In this document: positions 52,442 through 62,245 of the stretch, piece after piece
Layout of the letters: the number at the start of each line of letters is the position of its first letter
How positions within the stretch are numbered: position 1 is the first letter of the stretch
Assembly: GCA_032718475.1 (NCBI GenBank)
Contig: JAUCBJ010006962.1
Location: 1-64,000 of the forward strand
Origin: Nemertoderma westbladi
Taxonomy: Eukaryota; Xenacoelomorpha; Nemertodermatida; Nemertodermatidae
Direction: 5' to 3'
Length of the DNA stretch: 64,000 bases
The notes under the pieces: generated by a model
The model's input: the letters and a program-made list of their open reading frames with translations, nothing else
The model's database searches: none
Told to the model about the DNA's origin: nothing
Position numbers and translations under genes: made by a program

Positions 52442-55400
52442 CAAATACACGACGGCCTTACAAAGCCGATTCCAGGATCTATAGTGGTCCATCGCTCCCG
52501 GCAGGAGAGGTGAGAGTCCCGGCGAGACGTCTGGTGTTCCAGATCTCCAGTCTCTCTCTCTGATCTCCACAACAGATCGGTTCGCGGTGGGGGAGTTTAG
52601 AACCACAGCGTCGTCCCTGGCAATGTGTAATACAGACAGATCTATCACGGGTTTAAATAACCTTGATTTACTCGTCCGGGTTTTAGGTTTGACTTTCTCC
52701 GCTCCCTTGGCTTGTCTAATCTCAGCCGTGGTAAGATGGGGAGGCCATTCATCTTCTTTACTTAGGAAGTCGGGTCCACCTAACCAGTCTGGAGTATCTG
52801 TCAGTTCTTGAGGGGTTGCTCCTCTGGAAGCGATGTCGGCTAGATTAATCGTCTCGGGGCAATATCTCCATTGATCTACATCGGAGTTAATATCGTCATT
52901 ATCTGAGGAGTATGGTGTTCCCTCAGTTGGGTCGTCAACTTCACTGCTCTCCACTTCCCATTCACTTAATTGATATACCTGTTCTTTTGGTAATCTTTCC
53001 ATTAGAGTTCTACGTGAAGGGCCAGTAAAGTACCAACCTACTCTAGTTCTTTCCGCATAGACTTGTAATGGTTGCGGTTGAGCAGGCCGTTTCTCCAATG
53101 TCTCAAGCGCCTCATGCGCATTTTGGCCGATGAGTATTTGCACTCCAGGGTAATCTGTGTTGAATCTAGGTATATTAAGTTGCTGGGTGGAATCGTCCTC
53201 ATCCCAGTTATAAAGTTCTACTTGGCTGGTAACGAAGTTCTTTATCGCCACCATTTTTACTGACCTTATACTGTGTTCTCCTAGTTCATCCTGGGGGGTG
53301 GACAACGCACCTACATAATAATCCGCTATTACTGTAGATTTCCAAACCTGCATAATTCCTGACATGTTTAACTTAGTTCGGAACTTGGGTTGTCCAGCAA
53401 AGATGTCTTCGGCTAGTTCTTTGTCGATGAATGTTCCTGTGCTACCGGAGTCAAGGAGGGCGTTCACTATATAACTCCTTTTAGGTCCGTGGACCCTTAA
53501 CTGCACTAAGGGAAATTCTCGGATTCCTACATTGGAAGTTGGTGCTTTCCAAGATGGTTGTCGGTCAGAAGTAGTTAGGGGGAGCTCGCTGTCGGTGTCC
53601 TTTTCATACGTAAGTGCTCGATACACTGCGGTATTTATCAGGTAACAGGATTCGTTTTCATCGGAGAATTCGTCCGTATAGAATCCTTCCATCTCAGAAC
53701 TTTGGTCAGTGTCGTTCACATCACTGAATTGGACATGTAGTTCGGACTCACTTACCTGACTCGGGCTGTTTCGTTCGAATTCGGTGTGCAACATGATATG
53801 ATGTTTTGCGCCGCACTTTGCACACCTTGCGTCGGAGTAACAGGTTCGCCGTTGGTGTCCTCGTCTGAGGCAATTATAACACAACCGCTTATCCCACATG
53901 ACTTCACGTCTATCCTTTAATGATTTCTTTAGGAATTTATCACACATATTCAAACGGTGGGGCCCGTCGCACAGCACACATTTTGGTTTGATGTTACTTA
54001 CCTTACTTTGGGTAACATTGTGCACACTCGTTCTTTCTTCGGGCTTTCTTATCTGAATTCTCTTAGGAGACGTAGGAGGAGGAGTTTTTCTTACCTGTTC
54101 TCTCCTGTCATTGGTTCGAGACTTGAATTTACTTACGTCCTTAGGCGCTTTGTTGTCATAGTAAGATCTTTCAGTGTCTTTCCAGCTGTCTTCTTCTTGA
54201 GAAGCCTGGCTTTCGCCGTCGTCTGTATAACACACTGGTATTACCTTTCTCCTAGAAACGGGTTTCTCACTTACCTTATTTTCCGGTGTCTTCTCTCTGG
54301 ACTGCTTTAGGAGCTGTAATTTTACCTCTCCATCTAAGAATGACATGAGATCAGCCATGGTAGGATCTCTTCGTTGTTGTTCCATCATATATAACACTGT
54401 CTTGTCCCAGCGTGTACCTACTCCGCCCTTGGGCAAATTAGATGCTAAGGCTCCTACAACCATAGAATTCTGGTATTCATGAGACTTACCTAACCAATCT
54501 AGTTGTCTACAGATCTCCTGAATCTCGTCGGAAAACTCTATAATCCCACTGCTAAGAAACTTTCGGGGCGCCATTAATTTCGCATATAAATACCTAGCTA
54601 TGTTAGTCCTATTACCATACCTGATGTTCAGTGTATCCCAAACTTGTCTTAATCCATCCGGATGTCCAATAAACTTTAACGCCATTAACTTGGGAGATCC
54701 TTCCAAGCACTCGATGAGGAATCTAAGTTTCTCTCCGTTAGATAGCACAGAGTTCTGTATGTTATCTTTGTAATATTCATTAAAAGGTAACCATTTCATC
54801 TCATCTCCATTGAACTTGACGATCTCTCCCACCTTTACCGCTTGACGGGCTTCGGTTCTAGCCATTTGACGCGTAAAACTTTCTTGGGCCATCATGTTAT
54901 TTAATATCGAGTTATCGGTATATAAATTTCTCGGATTATTATCAAGTCTATATGGAATATCATTGTCAACAGGTTTATAATTACCCTTAATAGGGTTTAC
55001 TATAGGAGTTTCCACTTCGCTAGCAGTATAGATGCGTGTAGGCTCCACACCTTGCGCATGAAATACTTCAGACCTAACAGGTTGACACATTGTTACAGGG
55101 GGTGGTGGTATACCCTTTTGTGTATTTACTAATTTATCGCGTTCTAACGCGATACTTTGCTGCACTTCTTGCAACTCTAACCTACTTTCCCTTACTGTGC
55201 CCTTGAACTGCTTAACAGTCTCCTGCATCTGCCCGAGCAGGAGATCCATCCCCCGCCGTCTCTCATCCACCCACTCGACCGCCAAAGCTGGAGCCGCCAA
55301 CGTTGTAGCGGGTGGACGGGGAACAACGGGCGACAAATCATTGATATTTTGCTCGGAGTCCAGAACAGGAACTGTCTCATGGGCTGTTCTGCTGGGCACA

Positions 55401-55861
55401 GGTAGCTTAGTGCTATGCAAAGGGAATTTAGAGGTAGGTTCTGGGAGTACAGGTGTCTCTATCACTGAAGGGGTGGCTTCGAGAACAGGCCTAATTATTT
55501 CAGGCTCATCTACTATAGTAGGGAGTCTTTCTATTTTAATAATTTGGTCTGTGGGTTCTGTACTACCTAAGTCTGTTCTAGCTAGTTGCCTTCTAACAGC
55601 TGGGGGCAAATCAGGCAATTTCTGACGGTGGGACATTCTTCTACGCCTACTTAGACGAGATCTATCTCCTCCGCCTTCAGGATCGGTGGTATCGCCTTCA
55701 TCAGAGGATGTAAATCCCTGTCGTTTGGGAGTAGATCGACTCATCAGCTGCCACTGAGTAGCTGTTCTCTGTTTATCTATGTAGTCTTGCTTCTCTTGCA
55801 GATTTTCCAATTCTAGTTGGGCGGTCTCTTCAGATGCTCTTCGTTCTGCTTCCGCCACTGC
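52442..55861 (-). CDS. Gag-protease C-terminal half, tandem unit 2 (copy 2)
   Basis: Same domain order as unit 1: coiled-coil end, basic tract, DUF1759, knuckles, protease, ASRG motif. Its last ~40 residues are replaced. After SWNRLCKAVVYL the frame runs into inserted DNA (SSCAGVIGGLKIEPGKH) and stops at 52226. A 3-bp insertion adds one residue (TPPPTSP). No frameshifts, so the duplication is young relative to decay. Confidence 0.78.
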
Positions 55862-57117
55862 TCGCTTGCGTCCTTCTGGGCTCCTCCCCGAGGCGCACCC
55901 ATGAGGCGGACGCTGTCCCACCACCCCTGGGGCCAGTCTGACTCCGTTTTTATCAGACCGGGCCGGAGGGTAGCCCGATGCTTCCCGGGTTCAATTTTCA
56001 ATCCCCCGATCACACCGGCACAGCTCGTCGGTGTAGTCAGATGGTCGGCTACTGTCAACTTACTGTGGCCTGACTGTACATTGAGCCAACTCAGAGAGTC
56101 AACTGGCGGGTGGACCAGTCGATAGCGATCGAGCATCAAGGTCGCCCTTGAGCCAAACCGACGGTCTTGTCCCAAGTGGGCTTGCGCTACCCACATGGAA
56201 TTTTGACACGTTTTCACCCGCCTCGCCGGCAGTATTGAGGGGACGTCAGTTCCGCAAACAATACTGACTAGCTCGAAAGCTAGGAACAAGTAACCACTTA
56301 CCAGTCACTGTACACGTGTACTCAACAGATGCTCACAATATCAAGTACACTACGGTAAACACAAAATCTGACACATACCATGCACACATAGAGGACATAA
56401 TCGGGAAAGACCAAATCGGTGACAAAATCAGAGGGGACAAAATTGTATCGACTGATAAAAGAGTCGAGAGTACCTTATTTTGCCGTCAGGGCAAAATAAC
56501 TTTGTGTGCACAAAGTATGCTGGGGCGCAGTAAAGATATGGTCCTACTAATAACCGGCGGCGACTGAACCAACCGGTAAGGTTTCCCACACTCACTCGCA
56601 GTGGCCATACACACACTCAGGTATACCATGTACACACACAAACCACAGATTCCAGAGTATCATTCACTCGGACCACACTACCACCATCCCCTCCTTGCAG
56701 CGGATATTCCAGGTGCTACCTCCATTCCAATAGTAGTACCAACAGAATCATCAGAATCCTGCCCATTCCGATGCAACACCTCCATTCCAATAGTGCTACC
56801 CTGGGAAAAGACACATTTCGGCAACCGATCGGAGACAGCAAAGAGTCTGGTCAACTCATACATACCAAACATAGACCTACCACATAAACCACATAGACCA
56901 CAGATCACACTAAGCCACCACCCCTACTGTGTACAGGACTGGCAGTACGGCAACAGGCCGACTAGACGGTACCACGGCACCATGTTGATTCATGGTTCGT
57001 AAGACACGAGGGCCTTCAGTAACTCCCTTGCACTATAGAAAGGATTTAACATGCCCCCAGACCCTCACGAGTCCGCCGCCGCCTGTTAAAGACACCCCTA
57101 TAGAGACCTCACCTCTT
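55862..57117. mobile_element. Unclassified ~1.25-kb insertion splitting gag
   Basis: Interrupts the Gag coiled-coil region, which is continuous in copy 1 at about 3990. More GC-rich at its left end (ctcctccccgaggcgcaccc) than the host element. Contains a short internal repeat (acctccattccaatag at about 56720 and 56778). No terminal inverted repeats or clear target duplication; the repetitive target hides any duplication. A minus-strand frame at 55813-56289 has no recognisable domain. A gag|gtgagg donor-like site lies at its right edge, but I found no acceptor that restores the Gag frame. Confidence 0.6.
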
Positions 57118-58531
57118 TAGGTATCTTTCTTTCCGCTTCTGCCGCTGCCATTGCCTCTGCCGCCTTTCTTTCCGCTTCTGCCGCTGCCATTGCCTCTGCC
57201 GCCTTTCTTTCCGCTTCTGCCACTGCCATTGCCTCTGCCGCCTTTCTTTCCGCTTCTGCCGCTGCCATTGCTGCTGCTGCTTTTCTTTCCGCTTCTGCCG
57301 CTGCCATTGCCGCTGCTGCTGTCTTTCTGTCTTCTATATGTTTTTTCTTTACTTGTTCTTCTTGGACCTTAGCGATGCGGCTGCTTTCATCAAATTTAGC
57401 TTGGTTCGCAGCTAACATATCAGCATCGATTGCGTCCAACACAAGCTTGGCTCCTTCACTATTAGGGCGAAGTCCATCCAGCCATCTCCTCAACTCCTCG
57501 TCACCTACAAATCGTTGATAGTCTGACAGATAGATGTCAATAGCATCCCTCTTATGCGGTTTCTCTGCTGTCGCTTCGCTTTCCACTTGGGAAAAGGTAG
57601 TGTCTGTTGATTCTCCATGGGTTGAGTGCTCAGCCAACTGAGATTTCCACGGGGCAGTTCTTTGAACTTGGAGACTCACCCGCTGAAACCGAGTCTTTAC
57701 GGCAACTTGCAACGACGTGTCTTGTCTTCTTTTCGAAGCCTCCTCAAAGGCAGATAAGATTAGTCTGATTCTTAGAATTCTTTCTCTAACTTGATAAAGC
57801 AGCTCTCCCTGCTCTTGAGGTCCTTGTGGTTGTCGAAACAGTTGTTCCTCTAATCGCTCCATAGAGCTGAAGAATCCCTGTACGTATCCTGCTGCTGACC
57901 TCTTCCACACAGCTGGATCGCTGGTTTCTTTTGTTACTCCCATCCTGTGTATGTCTTCCCAGGCAGCTTCTGATAAGTCAAACAGGAGTCCGGGTCCGGG
58001 GAAGTTCCATTGCGACTCGACAATAGACTTCAGTTCTTCCCTTGTGTATCCCGCATAACTATCCTTGGTCGATCGCTTACTTCTCGCCCAATCAATCTGG
58101 TGTTCCTCCACCGCAATCAATACCCTAGTGAGTACGGCTGCAGGAAGGATGAGAAGGGGATCCGAATAAACTGCATCTGCCATCTTTGCTCCGCGCTCGG
58201 GTGTCAGCTCTACAGTATCCGCACTACTGGAGCTGTCGGGCCGCTGAGAAATAAGTTCTCGGCTCGAGTGTTGCTGCTGTTCAACAGCTGCTTCTTGGTC
58301 CCACTTGACCTGAGCTCGAGTGCCTATGATAGACCTACGGTGTTCTACTAGCCTAGGGTCTGACTCTACTACTGTAGGGATGACCTTGCTTACAGTAGGA
58401 GGGGACTTGGACTTTGGTCTCAGACGCTCTATACTCTTAGCTGAGTCCCAGATCTTTTTAAGACCCTGTCTAACACTCATTCTAGCACTTTCTAACAGAC
58501 TATCTGACAGTGTTTGTTTTGTGTCAGACAT
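57118..58531 (-). CDS. Gag N-terminal part (copy 2), truncated by insertion
   Basis: Starts at the ATG at 58531 (MSDTKQTLSDSLLES) and aligns with the first ~455 residues of copy 1: KSPPTVSKVIP, DPLLILPAAVLTRVLIAVEEH and YLSDYQRFVGDEELRRW. It ends in an expanded 13-residue coiled-coil repeat, then leaves Gag at the insertion (IPKEVRSL, stop 57098). Probably makes a stub at best. Confidence 0.75.
57124..57325 (-). repeat. 39-bp coding minisatellite (Ala-Glu-Arg-Lys coiled coil)
   Basis: Five near-identical 39-bp units encoding MAAAEAERKAAEA. Copy 1 has about three looser units at 3960-4110. Repeat number therefore changes between element copies without breaking frame. Confidence 0.85.
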
Positions 58532-60791
58532 GTTTGATTGTACAGTTGAATGCCTACTGCTATATTACAGCTAAAGCAAGTCTAGTAATTCAGTATTACT
58601 GTTAGCCTAGTAATTAATTGCCGATATCGTTACTCTATGTAACGTGATATATATACAATATATTAGAATACCGGTATGCTTATAGTATATATATAAGTAT
58701 TATTACAGACTAGGTTTGCCACAGAATACCGGTATATAATTTCGGCGCAAATATGTAAATATATAATAGGCCTATCGTGAATACCGGTATACAGCTTACA
58801 CTTATAGTATATAAGTATAATTATAGACCAGAATTAATTACAGAATACCGGTATATAATTTCAGTACAAATATATAGAAATATATAATAGGCCTATCGCA
58901 AATACCGGTATGTCAATTATTTTAGAATAATTGAATTTCTGAATTTTAGGGGTTACTTGTTTTGTTTACTTTACTTTACTTGATTAATGTTATTTAAGCA
59001 GTAGTCCAACTGACATTAAGACCTAATTGATGTATGACAGGCCTACTATTTTATAAATCGGTTTGAGTTGATTTATAATATTTGTGTACCCGTTTAATGG
59101 GTTTTGTCAATGTTTGAAATAAATGTTATTATTTCTAGGAAGGAGTCACTACACAGAAGCTGTGCACTCTCAGTGAAGTGCTACTTGTTGGACACTAAAA
59201 CAAATAATTCTAATTTACCTAAGTTACTTATTGCTACAAATTACGTACAATTCGGGGTGAGATTACAATCTCTAAATAAACACAAAAATTACACGTACGA
59301 ATTTTTAGGGTAATTTTACAAGAAGTCTACAAACCAGCCTAACAAAGGGTTAGAATATCTGGTTATTACAACGGACAGGGTACTACGGTATTTGAAAATA
59401 ACAAAGCAGTAGTAAATATACTGCGTTGTCCAGATAGGAAAAATACCACCGTCTGACGACTTATAGCCATATCGCTATAAGTACTACATTATGTATCATG
59501 GAGTGTTCCTACCTAGAAGTTAATTACCGCGGTCTACCAGAACCAACGTGCCTATTAACCACTTTACAACACAAATATACTGCCTACACACTAATTACCT
59601 TCGGAAAGCACTGTACACTAAACCCTAAATTAGGTACAAGTACTTATACAACAAATAATCAGCAGTTAGAAATACTTGTACAGCCAAAAGAACCACGGTA
59701 TCTGCTGGAGTGACCGGGGCACAAAATCACCAGTCTTTACCTACGCCAAGCAGCCCTGATGTAGTACCGGGGTTAATTTAACTATAACGGTATGTACAAC
59801 AAGCACAATTACTGTAGGAATAAACTTGGGGATATGAATGTTGCGAATAATCGCATAAACTCTGAATAATAAATATTACGCTACGCGTACAGACTACTCA
59901 AATAAAATACAGACCAAACACTGACAGACTACTATCAAGCCCAAACAAACTACAGTATATGCAGACTCCGAAATGGTTAGTTAGTATGCGTTCTAACCGA
60001 GTAGTACGACTTATTCTTTCAAGGGGATTTACCTCACAGCACTGGAAGCCCCTACTTTCCTAACTAGTACTTTATCGGACATACATTCTACACACACCGC
60101 AATCCCTTCAAACTTAACAACAGCCAGACAACAATCCAGCCTACAAATTATCTAAATAAGAAATATTACGCTACCCGTACAGACTACACATACAAAATAC
60201 AGACCAAACGCTGGCAGACTACTATCAAGCCTAAACAAACTACAGTATATGCAGACTCCGAAATGGTTAGTTAGTATGCGTTCTAATCGAGTAGTACGAC
60301 TTATTCTTTAAAGGGGATTTACCTCACAGCACTGGAAGCCCCTACTTTCCTAACTAGTACTCTATCGGACATACACTCTACACACACCGCAATCCCTTCA
60401 GACTTAACAACAGTCAGACAACAGTCCAGCCTACAAATTATCTGTACAATCTGAGCAGGCTTACATGCCTTCTGCTCAATATTGGCCTACAAATAAATAA
60501 AACTGACAGAAATAAGTAAAATCCCAATAAAAAACCAGGGCTGCAGTCCCTGATTAAATATTAGGGCCTACCGGTATATAATTATCAAAATCGAATAATA
60601 CTGCTGTACCTGTACTGCTGTAAGTACCGGTCCGGGTGGTTAGGTAGTCAGGCCTACTACGTACCGGTTGACCGGTACTTCAGCTTTATTGCCTACTGCA
60701 ATAAAGAAGCAATATCTGCTATTGTTCTTACCAGAACAATATTAAACTGTATTTATTGCCTACACTGCAATCAGAAGTTCATATCTGTTAT
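58532..60791 (-). other. 5' leader of the 17.66-kb element
   Basis: Noncoding. Aligned with 5280-7649. Contains ataccggtat repeats (58660-58920), a ~290-bp tandem duplication (59871-60445), and short repeats tgcctactgcaata and tatctgttattgttc abutting the LTR. No canonical TGG primer site seen next to the LTR. Confidence 0.65.
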
Positions 60792-62021
60792 TGTTCGCGC
60801 TTTCAGACCTTTAGCAGTTTAACCTGCCAAATTTGGATGTCTTCTAGATAATAAATCGACTTTAGCCTATGACGAGTATTTGATACACTACATTAGCCGA
60901 AGCCAGTCTATGCGCGACCATTCACCCGCTGGATATACCCGGGAGACTGGATTTGGAAGCTTAACCTTATTGTGGTGTAGGCCTACTGTATTATTCGATT
61001 GATCGTAATATATAATCTCTGACAAATATTATTCACTTTTGGGAAATATTAACAGTTCCTTTAGGACGTGGCGCTCTAAATATGTAAACAGAGTTATGAC
61101 TTAAACTAGACACAACGGGATGGCTATGGATTCACGTATATAGCGCATTCTTTAGGAGATGCTTTGTTATCAGTCACAATCATGTACACTACCGCACAAT
61201 ACTGCACACCGATCTGCCGACCTTCACTAATTTTAGTCACATATAAAGAGAACAACAACCGACTCATGTAGTGCCTATGAAATAGCATTAGATTCACTCC
61301 AAACCACTTTAATGTAAGTCGCAATTGTTATATGTAACCGGTCTCTCTAACCTTCAGTATATCAAGAAGATCGGGGTGTCTGATTATTGATCGATATTAT
61401 CCAAATATAACAATATTCCATCAACTGATATAATGAACAACCGACAGTAAATAGCAGTAAAAATGCGGTGTTTGTAGTTGACAATATGATTAGGTGAGTG
61501 AGATAACAGATATACGTTTCTATGATTAAGCCTACTAATGTTGGGCTAAAGCCTGAAAAACACAGAGATTCCAAAGCCGGTCTTCTAGGCTCGGAAAAAA
61601 CCAACACAACTGATCCCTCTGGGCTGTTGTAGGTATCTTTCAACACAAAGAGAAACAGCTCTCATTGGCCGAGTTCCAGATTCTGTAGGTTCCACGAATG
61701 TCTAAATGCCGAACTATTCGGGTTTTTGCAACCCATATTCAACACAAGGCGAAATCGCTCTGATTGGTGGATCATTGTTCTGATTGGTTGATCGAACAGA
61801 ACAAAGAGCCTATAGGCGTACATCAAATCGGTTGGTAGATTGCGTCATTTGAGTTAGGTAGTTTAGAGTATTTGAGCGCATTGTGGGAAAACTGGCTTTT
61901 TATGTCCGCTAAAGCACACATGCAGACACAGCGGATAAATCGCTAGTTATGTCCTCTAAAAACACCTTACACAGTACATTGCGGAGAAAAGGGCCAGTTA
62001 TATCCCGCAAAAGCTTTTACA
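60792..62021 (-). repeat. 5' LTR of the 17.66-kb element
   Basis: 1230 bp, mate of 44362-45591. Followed by the target duplication atgat at 62022-62026 and then LINE sequence. Confidence 0.92.
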
Positions 62022-62245
62022 ATGATCCCAATTATCAGAAGTCATCCACGTGCTCAAGCCAGCCGTCCTTAGAGCGTTATGCCCTTCCGATCAGACATTT
62101 ATAAAGGGCTGTCTACTGTAGGTTGACTGTCATGATTTTCGTCTTCTTTGAATTTACAAAAAGATCAACACTAAAGCAACCTGCTCCAATGAGCAGAGGA
62201 ACCTTTGGGCTCCCTCTAGTGATTCTGACAGTACCCCTATGTTTG
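62022..62245 (-). pseudogene. LINE family A, right part of the split copy
   Basis: Resumes the LINE cut at 44361 (gatcccaattatcagaag...). Ends at cccctatg|tttgctgcgcag, the same inversion junction as at 14403. Confidence 0.88.

Larger units (their letters stand above)
48858..56027. repeat. Tandem duplication of 3.58 kb inside the large element
   Basis: Unit 1 is 48858-52440 and unit 2 is 52442-56027, joined at cacagctcg|acaaatacac. The left break is in the Gag linker and the right break in the foreign insertion. Units are nearly identical; differences include a 3-bp insertion near 54078 in unit 2 and a few substitutions (for example DKRPAQ versus EKRPAQ, AGRTR versus AERTR). Recent event or assembly artefact. 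Confidence 0.9.
44362..62021 (-). mobile_element. RT-less BEL-like LTR element, copy 2, 17.66 kb complete
   Basis: Two 1230-bp LTRs (44362-45591 and 60792-62021), TG...CA, nearly identical, with the perfect 5-bp duplication atgat on both sides. The element reads right to left: 5' LTR, 2.26-kb leader, Gag start at 58531, foreign insertion, two tandem copies of the Gag-protease half, 3' tail, 1.3 kb of AT-rich sequence, a cluster of small ORFs, a short purine run (gggagcgg in element sense at about 45592-45600) and the 3' LTR. Removing the tandem duplication and the insertion leaves about 12.8 kb. No RT or integrase anywhere. Confidence 0.9.

Noticed and set aside
51610-55625. 142-codon plus-strand frame present twice (51610-52038 and 55197-55625)
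   Set aside because: It is antisense to gag and duplicated with the tandem unit.
55813-56289. 158-codon minus-strand frame in the foreign insertion
   Set aside because: It crosses from insertion into gag in the wrong phase and shows no recognisable domain.
56020-57117. Reading the gag insertion as a spliceosomal intron
   Set aside because: The donor-like gag|gtgagg is phase 0, but every nearby acceptor candidate on the gag side needs phase 1; no frame-preserving splice was found.
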